DNA of 64,000 bases from Serinicoccus sediminis (GTDB lineage: Bacteria; Actinomycetota; Actinomycetes; Actinomycetales; Dermatophilaceae): NCBI RefSeq assembly GCF_004153545.1, contig NZ_SDVA01000009.1:1-64000 (forward strand), read 5' to 3'. The translations under genes and the position numbers were made by a program. Positions 49,181 to 58,697 of this stretch are shown here, one piece after another. Every line of letters begins with the position of its first letter. Positions within the stretch are counted from its first letter, which is position 1. The notes under the pieces are model-generated. The model had not been told where the DNA came from, did not search any database, and worked only from the letters and a program-made list of their open reading frames with translations.

Positions 49181-50212
49181 GTGAGCACGCGACCCGCCCT
49201 CTCGGCACCCACGACGCTGCGCCATGCCCGGATCCTGGGCCTGGGTGCCTACCGCCCCGAACGGGTGGTGACCAACGAGGAGATCTGCCAGTTCATCGAC
49301 TCCAGCGACGAGTGGATCCAGCAGCGCTCGGGCATCGTCACCCGGCGGTTCGCGCGGGACGACGAGTCGGTCGTCGACATGGCCGAGGCGGCCTCCCGGC
49401 AGGCCCTGGAGCGTGCCGGGATCGAGACCGGCCAGGTCGACGCGGTCATCATGGCCACCGTCACCCACCCCTTCCAGACACCGGCCGCCGCGCCGGTCCT
49501 GGCGGACCGCCTGGGGCTGACCGACCCGGCGGCCTACGACATCTCGGCGGCGTGCGCAGGCTACTGCTACGCCATCGCCCAGGCGAACGACATGATCCGC
49601 GCCGGGAGCGTCGACACCGTGCTGGTCGTCGGTGTGGAGAAGCTCTCGGACTTCACCGACAAGCACGACCGCGGATCGGCCTTCATCTTCGGCGACGGCG
49701 CGGGGGCCGCGGTCGTGGGCGTCGCGGACCGGCCGGGCATCGGCCCGACCATCTGGGGCAGCCTGGGCGAGCGGGCCGACGCCATCACCCAGCGTGAGTC
49801 CTGGACCGACCTGCGCCCCGCCATGGAGGACCCGGGCCGCACCGAGGGGCTCGACTGGCCGGCCTTCACGATGCAGGGCCAGACCGTCTTCCGGTGGGCC
49901 GTCTTCTCGATGGCGCCGGTGGCCCGCCGGGCCGTCGAGGCCGCCGGCCTCACGCCGGCCGACCTCGACGCCTTCGTGCCCCACCAGGCCAACATGCGCA
50001 TCACCGACGCGATGGTGAAGGCCCTCGAGCTGCCCGAGCACGTGCCGGTCGCGCGCGACATCGCGCAGACCGGCAACACCTCCGCCGCCTCGATCCCGCT
50101 GGCGATGAGCCGCATGCTCGAGGAGGGCGAGGTGCCCCACGGCGGGCTCGCGCTGCAGATCGGGTTCGGGGCCGGGCTGGTCTACGCGGCCCAGGTCGTC
50201 GAGATGCCCTGA
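49181..50212 (+). CDS. fabH: 3-ketoacyl-ACP synthase III
   Basis: Starts fatty-acid chains by condensing an acyl-CoA primer with malonyl-ACP. The 343-residue enzyme has Cys125 in ISAACAGYCYAIA, His in FVPHQANMRI and Asn in TGNTSAASIPLAM. The GTG at 49181 is used because CAGGAGGT lies six bases upstream; the frame remains open to 49103. Actinobacterial FabH usually accepts branched primers. Confidence 0.95.
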   Translation: MSTRPALSAPTTLRHARILGLGAYRPERVVTNEEICQFIDSSDEWIQQRSGIVTRRFARDDESVVDMAEAASRQALERAGIETGQVDAVIMATVTHPFQTPAAAPVLADRLGLTDPAAYDISAACAGYCYAIAQANDMIRAGSVDTVLVVGVEKLSDFTDKHDRGSAFIFGDGAGAAVVGVADRPGIGPTIWGSLGERADAITQRESWTDLRPAMEDPGRTEGLDWPAFTMQGQTVFRWAVFSMAPVARRAVEAAGLTPADLDAFVPHQANMRITDAMVKALELPEHVPVARDIAQTGNTSAASIPLAMSRMLEEGEVPHGGLALQIGFGAGLVYAAQVVEMP

Positions 50213-50298
50213 CTGCGGCAGCATGACTCCCGTGACCCGGCGGGCGAGCACGATCCCGGGTCGACCATCTGTTGTCCACGCTAGGAGAAGAACGCACC

Positions 50299-50547
50299 AT
50301 GGCACTGAGCGAGCAGGAGATCCTCGAGGGTCTGGCCGAGATCGTCAACGAGGAGACCGGGCTGGAGGCCGAGGAGGTCCAGATGGACAAGTCCTTCACC
50401 GAGGACCTCGACATCGACTCCCTGTCGATGATGACGATCGTCGTCAACGCCGAGGACAAGTTCGGCGTCCGCATCCCGGACGACGAGGTCAAGAACCTCA
50501 CCCACGTCAAGGACGCGGTGTCCTACATCGCCAACCACCAGGGCTGA
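50299..50547 (+). CDS. acpP: Acyl carrier protein
   Basis: An 82-residue ACP; Ser41 in DLDIDSLSMM receives phosphopantetheine. Sequence also has GIRIPDDEV-like KFGVRIPDDEVKNL. AGGAGAAG precedes the ATG. Located between fabH and fabF, as in other actinobacteria. Confidence 0.97.
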   Translation: MALSEQEILEGLAEIVNEETGLEAEEVQMDKSFTEDLDIDSLSMMTIVVNAEDKFGVRIPDDEVKNLTHVKDAVSYIANHQG

Positions 50548-50665
50548 CCCCGCTCCGGCCCGGTGCCGCGCAGACCGTGACGCACCGGGCCGGGCCCCAG
50601 CCCGACGACATACCCTGATGTCGACGACCTGACCACGCCCGTCCCGTCCCAGGAGGCCGCCACCC

Positions 50666-51925
50666 ATGACCGACACCACCCAGACCGCCCGCCGCGTCGT
50701 CGTGACCGGCCTCGGCGCCACCACCCCCGTCGGGGGCACGGCGCCGCAGACGTGGGAGGCGATCGTGGCCGGCCGCAGCGGTGTCCGGACGTTGGAGCAC
50801 GACTGGGTCGCCGAGCACGAGCTGCCGGTGACCTTCGCCGCGCCGATCCACACCGATCCCCTCGAGGTCCTCAAGAAGGTCGAGGTACGCCGCAACGACC
50901 CCTCGGGCCAGTACGCGCTCATCGCCGCGCGCGAGGCCTGGGCCGACGCGGGGGCGCCGGAGGTCGAGCCCGAGCGGCTGGGCGTCGCCATCGGATCCGG
51001 CATCGGTGGCGTGCACACGCTGCTGAGCCAGTGGGACACCCTCAAGGAGAAGGGCCCCCGGCGGGTCTTCCCCCTCACCGTCCCGATGCTCATGCCCAAC
51101 GGTCCCGCCGCCGCCGTCTCGCTGGACCTCGGCGCCCGCGCCGGTGCGCACTGCCCGGTCAGCGCGTGCGCCTCGGGCGCGGAGGGTATGGGGCAGGCCC
51201 TCACCATGATCCGCAACGGCCGCGCCGACGTCGTCGTCGCCGGCGGCACCGAGGCCGCCATCCACCCGGTCTGCATCGCCGCCTTCGCCGCGATGACCGC
51301 GCTCTCGGACCGCAACGACGACCCGCAGGGGGCCTCGCGCCCCTACGACGTGGCCCGCGACGGCTTCGTCATGGGTGAGGGCGCCGGCATCATGGTCCTC
51401 GAGGCCGAGGAGCACGCACGGGCGCGCGGGGCCCGTATCTACGCCTACCTCGACGGCCTCGGGATGTCCTCGGACGCCTACCACATCACCGCGGGCGAGC
51501 CGGAGGGCGCGGGGGCCGCGCGGGCCATGGAGGAGGCCATCGCCGACGCCGGGCTCGCGACCGACGACATCGCGCACATCAACGCGCACGCCACCTCCAC
51601 CCCGGTGGGCGACGTCGCCGAGACCAAGGCCATCCACCGCGCCTTCGGCGACCACACCGGCGACATCGCGGTGACCGCCACCAAGTCCATGACCGGCCAC
51701 CTGCTCGGGGCCGCCGGCGCGCTGGAGGCGCTGCTCACCGTGCTCGCGCTGCACCACCGTCAGGTGCCGCCGACCATCAACCTGCAGGAGCAGGACCCGG
51801 AGATCGACCTCGACGTCGTCACCGGAGGCCCGCGGGCGCTCCCCGAGGGCCAGCTCGCCGCGGTCAACAACGCCTTCGGCTTCGGCGGGGTCAACGTCGC
51901 GCTGACCTTCACCTCGGCCTCCTGA
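50666..51925 (+). CDS. fabF: 3-ketoacyl-ACP synthase II
   Basis: Extends acyl-ACP chains. The 419-residue protein has Cys168 in PVSACASGAEGMG, His in NAHATSTPVGD and TGHLLGAAGALEALL, and the final NNAFGFGGVNVALTF. CAGGAGG is ten bases before the ATG. Last gene of the fab operon. Confidence 0.96.
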   Translation: MTDTTQTARRVVVTGLGATTPVGGTAPQTWEAIVAGRSGVRTLEHDWVAEHELPVTFAAPIHTDPLEVLKKVEVRRNDPSGQYALIAAREAWADAGAPEVEPERLGVAIGSGIGGVHTLLSQWDTLKEKGPRRVFPLTVPMLMPNGPAAAVSLDLGARAGAHCPVSACASGAEGMGQALTMIRNGRADVVVAGGTEAAIHPVCIAAFAAMTALSDRNDDPQGASRPYDVARDGFVMGEGAGIMVLEAEEHARARGARIYAYLDGLGMSSDAYHITAGEPEGAGAARAMEEAIADAGLATDDIAHINAHATSTPVGDVAETKAIHRAFGDHTGDIAVTATKSMTGHLLGAAGALEALLTVLALHHRQVPPTINLQEQDPEIDLDVVTGGPRALPEGQLAAVNNAFGFGGVNVALTFTSAS

Positions 51926-51998
51926 GCCCGGTCGCACCGTGGCCCGCCGCCCGGCGGGTCCGCGGCGAGCACGACCGGCCACGTTAGGCTCGCGCCCC

Positions 51999-53120
51999 AT
52001 GCACATCCTGCGCGTCGCCAACTTCGTCAGCCCCACGTCGGGCGGCATCAAGACGGCGCTGCGGCACTGGGGCGAGCTCTACCAGGAGGCGGGCCACCGG
52101 GCCTCGCTCATCATCCCCGGTCCCGGCCAGGAGATCACCGAGGAGAGCCAGGGCCTGGTCTACCGGGTCCCCGCGACCCCGGTGCCCGGCACCGGCTACT
52201 CGCTCATGTGGAGCCGGGTCGGGCTGTCCCGGCTCATGGACGCCATCGCGCCGGACGTCATCGAGGTGTCCGACCGCTCGACGACGCGGTGGATGGGCCG
52301 CTGGGCGCGGCGGCGCGGCATCGGGTCGGTCATGATCAGCCACGAGAACATGACGGGCATCCTGGTCCGGCGCACCCCGGTCCCCGAGCGGCCCTCGCAC
52401 TGGGCGGCCGACCTCATCAACCGGCTCAGCGCCGCCGACTACGACGCCATCGTCTGCCCGAGCGCGTTCGCCGCGCAGGAGTTCCACCGCAACGGGCTCC
52501 CCGCGGACGTCGTGCCGCTAGGCGTCGACCTGGAGACCTTCGTGCCGACCCGGGACCTGGCCGACGGGCCCGCGCCGGGGGCGGACGGCCCCCTGCGGAT
52601 CGCGCACTGCAGCCGCCTGTCCCCGGAGAAGAACCCGGCGCTGTCCATCGAGACGGTCCGCGAGCTGGTCCGTCGGGGGCGCGACGTCGAGCTCACCGTC
52701 TTCGGGTCCGGTCCCATGCTGGAGGACCTGGTGCGGCGGGCGCAGAACCTCCCCGTGACCTTCCACTCCTACGTCACCGACCGCCACGAGCTCGCCGTCG
52801 AGCTGGGGCGCGCGGACCTGGCCCTCTCCCCCGGCCCGTTGGAGACCTTCGGGCTGGCGGCGCTGGAGCTGCTGGCCTGCGGCATACCGGTCGTCTGCTG
52901 CGACGAGGGAGCCCTGCAGGAGGTGGTCGGTGACGGCGGTGTGGTGCGCGCCTCGACCCCGGCCGCCTTCGCCGACGGCGTGGAGGAGCTGCTCGACCGG
53001 CGCTCGGCCCGGGCGCGGGCGCGTGCCGCCGCCGAGGGGTTCAGCTGGCCGGTGAGCGCACGACGGATGCTCGACGTGCACGAGCGCGTCGCGGCACGAG
53101 CACAGGCACGAGAGACGTGA
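51999..53120 (+). CDS. GT4-family glycosyltransferase
   Basis: A 373-residue GT-B glycosyltransferase with the N-terminal FVSPTSGGIKTAL loop and the C-terminal nucleotide-sugar region SRLSPEKNPALSIETVREL, GSGPMLEDLVRRA and the EX7E-type SPGPLETFGLAALELLACG. Substrate and acceptor are not evident; no cell-wall cluster surrounds it. TAGGCT ends eight bases before the ATG, so it has its own leaderless message after fabF. Confidence 0.87.
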   Translation: MHILRVANFVSPTSGGIKTALRHWGELYQEAGHRASLIIPGPGQEITEESQGLVYRVPATPVPGTGYSLMWSRVGLSRLMDAIAPDVIEVSDRSTTRWMGRWARRRGIGSVMISHENMTGILVRRTPVPERPSHWAADLINRLSAADYDAIVCPSAFAAQEFHRNGLPADVVPLGVDLETFVPTRDLADGPAPGADGPLRIAHCSRLSPEKNPALSIETVRELVRRGRDVELTVFGSGPMLEDLVRRAQNLPVTFHSYVTDRHELAVELGRADLALSPGPLETFGLAALELLACGIPVVCCDEGALQEVVGDGGVVRASTPAAFADGVEELLDRRSARARARAAAEGFSWPVSARRMLDVHERVAARAQARET

Positions 53121-53130
53121 CGCTGCCCCA

Positions 53131-53154
53131 CCCCGGTCTCACAGGCGACCGGGG
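53131..53154. terminator. Bidirectional hairpin between GT4 and DUF3145 genes
   Basis: CCCCGGTC (53131-53138) pairs with GACCGGGG (53147-53154) around an eight-base loop, between convergent stop codons. No U-run. Confidence 0.65.
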
Positions 53155-53166
53155 GCGGGCCCCGCG

Positions 53167-53682
53167 TCAGCCGACCTTGTGCAACCAGGTGGCCGGGGCG
53201 CCCTCCCCGGCGTGACGGTAGATCTCGAGCTCGGCGTCCCAGGCCGCACCGAGGGCGCGGTCCAGCTCGACCGTCAGGGTGGCGGCCGACCCGGCCGCGG
53301 ACTCCATGATCTGCCGCAGCCGGTCCTCGTTGACGACGACGTCGCCGTTCGCCGACAGGCGTGCGGTGTGGATCCCGAGACCCGGCGTGTGCGTCCACCG
53401 GACGCCGTCGCTCCCGCGGCTGGCTTCCTCGACGACCTCGTACCGCAGGCCGTCCCAGCCGCGCATGGCGCTGGCGATCGTGGCACCCGTGCCGGCCTCG
53501 CCGGTCCAGGCGAACTCGGTGCGCATCGTGCCCGGCTCGGCCGGCTGACCGACCCAGTCGAGGGACACCCGGGTGTCGAGGACACCCTCCAGCGCCCAGG
53601 CGATGTGCGGGCACAACGCAGTCGGGGTGGAGTGAATGAACACCACCCCGCGAGTCATGACTCGTGGCATGACGACGGACAT
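53167..53682 (-). CDS. DUF3145 family protein
   Basis: A 171-residue actinobacterial protein of unknown function: TRGVVFIHSTPTALCPHIAW, TEFAWTGEAGTGATIASAMR, WDGLRYEVVEEAS, and the acidic end ALGAAWDAELEIYR. The ATG at 53682 is favoured by GGAGG five bases upstream; nearby ATG codons at 53670 and 53658 are in frame. Confidence 0.85.
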   Translation of the reverse strand: MSVVMPRVMTRGVVFIHSTPTALCPHIAWALEGVLDTRVSLDWVGQPAEPGTMRTEFAWTGEAGTGATIASAMRGWDGLRYEVVEEASRGSDGVRWTHTPGLGIHTARLSANGDVVVNEDRLRQIMESAAGSAATLTVELDRALGAAWDAELEIYRHAGEGAPATWLHKVG

Positions 53683-53766
53683 CCTGGCCTCCTGTGTGGT
53701 GAGGGACGTCTTCCCCAACGACCTCGACCCGCTCAGGCGACCGCGGTTTGCCGCGTGCTGCGACAC

Positions 53767-53795
53767 ATTGTGCTCTCTCGTCCCGCAGGGAGCAA
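53767..53795 (-). promoter_or_regulatory. DUF3145 gene promoter
   Basis: On the minus strand TTGCTC (53795-53790) and CACAAT (53772-53767) are spaced by 17 bases, upstream of the DUF3145 start. This is one of few standard two-box promoters seen in the window. Confidence 0.5.
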
Positions 53796-53908
53796 GTGCC
53801 ACGGTGAACTTTCTGCGTCCCACCGGCCCCACAGGTCGCGGTCGTCGGCGCCCGGGACCCCCGGCGAACTGCGTGACGCGGCGTCAGGCGGTCTGCTAGT
53901 TTCGCGCC

Positions 53909-54328
53909 ATGCGCGTCGCCGACCTCATCAAGAAGAAGGGCAGCACGGTCGCCACCCTGCCCGCCACGGCCACGCTCGCCGAGCTGCTCGAGGTGCTCGA
54001 CGACCAGAAGATCGGTGCCGTCGTGGTGCTCGACGGGGAGGACGTGGCCGGCATCGTCTCCGAGCGCGACGTCGTCCACCACCTGCGCGGCGGCGCCGGG
54101 AGCGGGGCCGCGCTCCACGAGCTCATGACGACCTCGGTGCAGACCTGCACCATGGACGACGACCTCACCCACCTGGCGACCACGATGACGCAGGGCCGTT
54201 TCCGCCACCTGCCGGTCGTCGAGGACGGCCGGCTGCTGGGCATCATCTCCATCGGCGACGTGGTCAAGGCCAGGCTGGACGCCCTCGAGGCCGAGCGGGA
54301 CCACCTGGAGTCCTACCTGCGGCAGTGA
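53909..54328 (+). CDS. CBS-pair protein
   Basis: A 139-residue protein made of two CBS motifs (IGAVVVLDGEDVAGIVSERD and FRHLPVVEDGRLLGIISIGD), which usually bind adenosyl nucleotides. No catalytic domain; the target is unknown. TAGTTT ends six bases before the ATG (leaderless). Confidence 0.9.
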   Translation: MRVADLIKKKGSTVATLPATATLAELLEVLDDQKIGAVVVLDGEDVAGIVSERDVVHHLRGGAGSGAALHELMTTSVQTCTMDDDLTHLATTMTQGRFRHLPVVEDGRLLGIISIGDVVKARLDALEAERDHLESYLRQ

Positions 54329-54361
54329 GCGCCGCAGGGCCTCACTAGACTCGGCCCCCGC

Positions 54362-54435
54362 GGGCCAGTAGCTCAGCCGGTCAGAGCAGCGGACTCATAA
54401 TCCGTCGGTCGCGGGTTCAAGCCCCGCCTGGCCCA
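54362..54435 (+). tRNA. tRNA with CAT anticodon (Met elongator or Ile2)
   Basis: Cloverleaf with acceptor GGGCCAG/CTGGCCC, D-arm TAGCTCAGCCGGTCAGAGC, anticodon loop CTCATAA, T-arm GGGTTCAAGCCCC and no encoded CCA. Whether it is Met or the lysidine-modified Ile2 tRNA cannot be decided by eye. Confidence 0.9.
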
Positions 54436-54550
54436 CTCCCCCACCAGCCGGGGCGCCCCGGCGGACGGGTGGCCTGCCGAAGGTCACAATGCGGTGACAA
54501 CCACCGCGAGTCGCTGCCGCGTCACGGCATACGCGTCTAGGGTGCGCGAC

Positions 54551-55324
54551 ATGACCGACACCCGTGAGTCGCCCGGCACCGACCTGGGCGCGCCGCTGGT
54601 CGTGCTGGAGGACGTCAACAAGCACTTCGGCGACCTGCACGTCCTCAAGGACATCAACCTCACCGTGCACGAGGGCGAGGTGGTCGTCGTCATCGGCCCG
54701 TCGGGGTCCGGCAAGTCGACCCTGTGCCGCACCATCAACCGGCTCGAGTCCTACGAGTCCGGGACCATCACCATCCACGGCGACGAGCTGCCCAGCGAGG
54801 GCAAGGCGCTGGCCCGGCTGCGGGCCGACGTCGGCATGGTCTTCCAGAGCTTCAACCTCTTCAGCCACAAGACGATCCTCGAGAACGTCACCATGGGGCC
54901 GATCAAGGTCCGCAGGAAGAAGGCGCCCGAGGCCAAGGAGCGCGCCATGGAGCTGCTCCGGCGGGTGGGCGTCGACCACCAGGCCGAGAAGTACCCCGCC
55001 CAGCTCTCCGGCGGCCAGCAGCAGCGTGTCGCGATCGCGCGGTCCCTGGCGATGGACCCGACGGTCATGCTCTTCGACGAGCCGACCTCGGCCCTGGACC
55101 CGGAGATGATCAACGAGGTCCTCGACGTCATGACCAGCCTGGCCAAGAGCGGGATGACGATGATCGTCGTCACCCATGAGATGGGGTTCGCCCGCAAGGC
55201 CGCCGACCGCGTGGTCTTCATGTCCGACGGAGCGATCGTCGAGGAGAACACCCCGGAGGAGTTCTTCACCAACCCGCAGTCCGACCGTGCCAAGGACTTC
55301 CTCGGCAAGCTTCTGACCCACTGA
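54551..55324 (+). CDS. gluA: Amino-acid ABC transporter ATP-binding protein
   Basis: A 257-residue ATPase with Walker [10 protein letters not shown], the Q-loop of MVFQSFNLF, signature LSGGQQQR, Walker [15 protein letters not shown] and the His switch VTHEMGF. The order ATPase, binding protein, permease, permease equals that of actinobacterial gluABCD (glutamate uptake), which I use for the symbols. TAGGGT ends seven bases before the ATG. Confidence 0.9.
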   Translation: MTDTRESPGTDLGAPLVVLEDVNKHFGDLHVLKDINLTVHEGEVVVVIGPSGSGKSTLCRTINRLESYESGTITIHGDELPSEGKALARLRADVGMVFQSFNLFSHKTILENVTMGPIKVRRKKAPEAKERAMELLRRVGVDHQAEKYPAQLSGGQQQRVAIARSLAMDPTVMLFDEPTSALDPEMINEVLDVMTSLAKSGMTMIVVTHEMGFARKAADRVVFMSDGAIVEENTPEEFFTNPQSDRAKDFLGKLLTH

Positions 55325-55349
55325 CCAGCAACGACACAAGGAGATCCCC

Positions 55350-56225
55350 ATGCGTTCCACCACCTTCCGGATCGTCGCGCTCGCGGCCGCCACCACCCTG
55401 ACCCTCGCCGCCTGCGGCGGTGACGACGGGGGCGAGGCCGACGCCGGCGGCGGGGGCGAGTCCAGCGAGGAGAGTGCGGCTGAGGGCGGCACCGACGGCG
55501 AGACCGTCACCATCGGCATCAAGTTCGACCAGCCGGGCCTCGGCCTCAACGAGGGCGGCGACCCGACCGGTATGGACGTCGACGTCGCCAAGGCCGTCGC
55601 CGAGGAGCTGGGCTACACCGAGAACCAGATCGAGTGGAAGGAGGCGATCTCCGCGCAGCGCGAGGACCTGCTGGAGTCCGACCAGGTCGACATGATCTTC
55701 GCCACCTACTCGATCACCGACGAGCGCAAGGAGCGGGTGCAGTTCGCCGGTCCGTACTTCGTCGCCGGCCAGGACCTCCTGGTGCCGACCGACAGCGACA
55801 TCGAGGGCCCGGACTCCATGGGCGACGCCATCCTGTGCTCGGTGACCGGGTCGACCTCGGCCGCCCGGGTCAACGAGGAGTACGGCGTGGCGCTGCAGGA
55901 GTACGGCAGCTACTCCGAGTGCATGGAGGCCATGGCCTCCGGCCAGATCGGCGCCCTCACGACCGACGACACGATCCTCGCCGGCTTCGCCGCGCAGGAC
56001 GAGTACGCCGGCCAGTTCCGGGTCGTCGGCAACACCTTCTCCGAGGAGAACTACGGCGTCGGTCTGCCGCAGGACTCCGACCAGTGCGAGGAGATCAACG
56101 AGATCCTCAACGGGCTGTGGGAGGACGGCACCATGGAGCAGATCATCGAGGACAACCTGGGCGCGGCTGACTACACCCCCAACGCCGACCTCAACCCGCC
56201 GGAGGCCGGCGGTCACTGCGCCTGA
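55350..56225 (+). CDS. gluB: Amino-acid ABC transporter substrate-binding lipoprotein
   Basis: A 291-residue lipoprotein: lipobox TLTLAACGG with Cys22, an acidic Gly/Ser-rich linker, then the family 3 solute-binding fold (IGIKFDQPGLGLNEGGDPTG, EWKEAISAQREDLLES, DMIFATYSITDERKERVQF). Matches glutamate/aspartate binding proteins such as GluB. AAGGAG precedes the ATG. Anchored to the outer face of the membrane. Confidence 0.9.
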   Translation: MRSTTFRIVALAAATTLTLAACGGDDGGEADAGGGGESSEESAAEGGTDGETVTIGIKFDQPGLGLNEGGDPTGMDVDVAKAVAEELGYTENQIEWKEAISAQREDLLESDQVDMIFATYSITDERKERVQFAGPYFVAGQDLLVPTDSDIEGPDSMGDAILCSVTGSTSAARVNEEYGVALQEYGSYSECMEAMASGQIGALTTDDTILAGFAAQDEYAGQFRVVGNTFSEENYGVGLPQDSDQCEEINEILNGLWEDGTMEQIIEDNLGAADYTPNADLNPPEAGGHCA

Positions 56226-56250
56226 GTGCCTGACTGACTGACCCGTCTCG

Positions 56251-56281
56251 CTGCGCCGGGGCCCTCGCGGCCCCGGCGCAG
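56251..56281 (+). terminator. Strong hairpin between gluB and gluC
   Basis: A perfect 13-pair stem (56251-56263 with 56269-56281) and a five-base loop, 26 bases after the gluB stop. It probably stops or stalls part of the transcription, or protects upstream mRNA, so more binding protein than permease is made. Confidence 0.7.
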
Positions 56282-56305
56282 CCACCACCCTGGAGGGAGC
56301 AGCCC

Positions 56306-56989
56306 GTGCTGGAGCTCATCGAGCAGTTCGACGTCATCGGGGCGTTCTGGCTCAACATCCGGCTCGCGGCCGTGTCCTTCGTGCTGGCCATGGTCCTGGG
56401 GACCGTCGTGGCGATCCTCCGGCTGGCGCCCGTGTCGGTCCTCAACTGGTTCGGCGCCACCTACGTCACGCTCCTGCGCAACACCCCGCTGACCCTCATC
56501 ATCGTCTTCGCCAACCTGGGGCTGTGGCTGCAGCTGGGGATCGAGTTCGTGCCCCGGGAGGACAACCCCAACTTCATCCTCGAGAACAACTTCTGGCTCG
56601 CCGTCCTGGGGCTGACCGTCTACCACGCGGCGTTCATCTGCGAGGCGATCCGCTCCGGCGTCAACACCATCCCGGTGGGCCAGAGCGAGGCGGCCCGCTC
56701 CATCGGCCTGGGCTTCGGCCAGAGCCTGCGCGAGGTGATCCTGCCCCAGGCCTTCCGGGGTGGCATCACCCCCATCGGCAACGTGCTCATCGCCCTCATC
56801 AAGAACACCACCGTGGCGGTGGCCATCGGCAACCGGGAGATCGCCTACCAGATGCGCAACATGATGGAGTTCCGCCCGGACGCCGGCATCCTCATCTTCC
56901 TCATCGTCGCCATCGGCTTCGTCATCCTCACCCTGCCGGTCGGGCTCGGCACGAGCTGGCTCTCCGCCAAGCTGGCGGTGAAGCGATGA
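56306..56989 (+). CDS. gluC: Amino-acid ABC transporter permease
   Basis: A 227-residue permease with several membrane helices and the EAA-loop: YHAAFICEAIRSGVNTIPVG, followed by QSEAARSIGLGFGQSLREVI, and the start TLLRNTPLTLIIVF. GTG start with GGAGGGAG ahead. The ATG of gluD overlaps its stop as ATGA. Confidence 0.9.
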   Translation: MLELIEQFDVIGAFWLNIRLAAVSFVLAMVLGTVVAILRLAPVSVLNWFGATYVTLLRNTPLTLIIVFANLGLWLQLGIEFVPREDNPNFILENNFWLAVLGLTVYHAAFICEAIRSGVNTIPVGQSEAARSIGLGFGQSLREVILPQAFRGGITPIGNVLIALIKNTTVAVAIGNREIAYQMRNMMEFRPDAGILIFLIVAIGFVILTLPVGLGTSWLSAKLAVKR

Positions 56990-57936
56990 GCGCGCAGCAG
57001 GTCCTCTTCGACATCCCCGGGCCCAAGGCACGGGCCCGCCACCTCCTCTACGGCGTGCTGGGCACCCTCGTGCTGCTGGGCCTGCTGGTGCTCGTCCTCA
57101 TCCGGATGGCGAACCGGGGCCAGTTCGAGGCCGCGAAGTGGACGCCGTTCCTGGAGAGCAACACCTGGACCTTCTACCTGCTCCCCGGGCTGCTGGCCAC
57201 CCTGCAGGCGGCCGCGGTGGCCGTCGTGCTGTCCATGGTGTTCGGCATCGCCCTGGCCATGCTGCGCATGTCGGACATCGCACCCGTGCGGTGGGCCAGC
57301 GGCGTCTTCGTCGAGTTCTTCCGGGCCGTCCCCGTGCTCATCATGATGATCTTCACGTGGCAGATGCTGGTGAAGAACCCCACGATGGTCGGCCTCATGG
57401 ACTCCCTCGGGCTCACCGGTGCGAATGCCACGTTCATCGCCGTCGTGGTCGGCCTCGTCCTCTACAACGCCTCGGTCATCTGCGAGATCGTCCGCAACGG
57501 CGTGGGCTCGCTCCCGGGCGGCCAGCGCGAGGCGGGACTGTCCATCGGGCTGAGCTCGGCCCAGGTGCGCCGCGCGATCCTCGTGCCGCAGGCCCTCACC
57601 TCGATGCTCCCCGCGCTGATCAGCCAGATCGTCGTCATCACCAAGGACTCGGCGCTCGGCTACATCATCACCTACCCGGAGCTGCTGAGCCGGACGCGCC
57701 AGCTGGGCTCGGCCAACGCCAACACGCTGGCCGCCTACCTCGTCGCCGCCGTCATCTTCATCCTCATCAACTACGCGATCACCAAGCTCGCCGAGTGGAT
57801 CGAGGGCCGGCAGCGCCGCACGCGCCGCGGCACCCCCGGCGGTGGCGCGCCGACCGAGGACGAGGAGCAGGCCGGCCAGCGCGCCGCCGGTGCCGCCCTC
57901 GGAGCCCAGGCCAGAGCCGGCGGCACCCAGCGCTAG
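56986..57936 (+). CDS. gluD: Amino-acid ABC transporter permease
   Basis: A 316-residue second permease with five or more membrane segments; EAA-loop NGVGSLPGGQREAGLSIGLS, and EFFRAVPVLIMMIF and KDSALGYIITYPELL. The C-terminal 50 residues are a basic and acidic low-complexity tail (RQRRTRRGTPGGG, then EDEEQAG). Last gene of the transporter operon. Confidence 0.9.
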   Translation: MSAQQVLFDIPGPKARARHLLYGVLGTLVLLGLLVLVLIRMANRGQFEAAKWTPFLESNTWTFYLLPGLLATLQAAAVAVVLSMVFGIALAMLRMSDIAPVRWASGVFVEFFRAVPVLIMMIFTWQMLVKNPTMVGLMDSLGLTGANATFIAVVVGLVLYNASVICEIVRNGVGSLPGGQREAGLSIGLSSAQVRRAILVPQALTSMLPALISQIVVITKDSALGYIITYPELLSRTRQLGSANANTLAAYLVAAVIFILINYAITKLAEWIEGRQRRTRRGTPGGGAPTEDEEQAGQRAAGAALGAQARAGGTQR

Positions 57937-58329
57937 CCGCCCCGCACAGGACGCGCCCTCGTGTCACACCGGACGCGTGCCCCGTGCGGAGAACGACGAG
58001 AGCCGCTCCACCACGGCAGAACTGGTGGCCGGCTCGGTCACCCCACCCCAGCGGACGCGATGCGCTCACACACTTCGCGCAGGTCTGAGCGGCGCACATC
58101 GCCCCTGCCGCCCCGATGCGGCCCCCTCGTGGGTTGCCCAGCGCCATGCCGTCTTGTAGCGTCGAGGTGTCGGCACCCGCGGTGTCGGCCGTTGCCCCGG
58201 ACCCTGGCAGCACATCATGAAACGTCTGATGGCGCCGTCAGGGACGGGGCTTTGTGCTGCGGAGGACCTCTTCGTAGCATCTGCATCCTCCCCGCGTGCG
58301 GGCGCCGACCGAGTACCAGGGAGACCCGG
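57937..58329. other. Gap with a single repeat core and a promoter for the small-gene cluster
   Basis: No coding gene is supported. Near 57945 is one copy of the GCACAGGACGC core seen in the tandem repeat at 33628. At 58252-58257 TTGTGC and 58275-58280 TAGCAT are spaced by 17 bases, a reasonable promoter about 50 bases before the small-gene cluster. Confidence 0.5.
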
Positions 58330-58542
58330 ATGACCAGCATCACTCAAATCCAGCACCCGGTAGCCCGTCAGGGCACCGGGCTGCTGAAGGACACCGCCCC
58401 GGCGAAGGGGGCGAGTCCAGACACCGCCACCGACGCGCCGAAGGTCGTCGATCCGGTCGGCAACGAGCAGCTTCGGTCCGACACAGCGCCTGAAGCTCGC
58501 TCCGTGGACTCGGTGGCCGGCGCTGAGGGGCGGGTCGCGTGA
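58330..58542 (+). CDS. Small protein of unknown function (70 residues)
   Basis: Not recognised. Starts MTSITQIQHPVARQGTGLL and is polar, with no helix-rich core, membrane segment or Cys, and probably unstructured (AGAEGRVA end). The stop overlaps the next gene's GTG start. First of a row of small genes preceding two ANTAR regulators, about 50 bases after a proposed promoter. Confidence 0.5.
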   Translation: MTSITQIQHPVARQGTGLLKDTAPAKGASPDTATDAPKVVDPVGNEQLRSDTAPEARSVDSVAGAEGRVA

Positions 58543-58697
58543 TCACGTATCCCTACGACACCGACGGTCTGGACGACGACGACGGGGGAGCCCGGCAGCT
58601 GTGGCCGTGGCCATTCCTGTCCCGCGGGCTCCGCCGCCGTCGCGAAGCGGAAGCTTCCGAGCAGGCGACGAAGGAGCAGACCGATGAGCAGGCCTGA
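58539..58697 (+). CDS. Small protein of unknown function (52 residues)
   Basis: A GTG-initiated frame overlapping its predecessor as GTGA. Starts MITYPYDTDGLDDDDGGARQ, then LWPWPFLSRGLRRRREAEAS and an acidic end. No known family. It overlaps the following ATG by 14 bases. Support comes from the coupling and position; expression unproven. Confidence 0.4.
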   Translation: MITYPYDTDGLDDDDGGARQLWPWPFLSRGLRRRREAEASEQATKEQTDEQA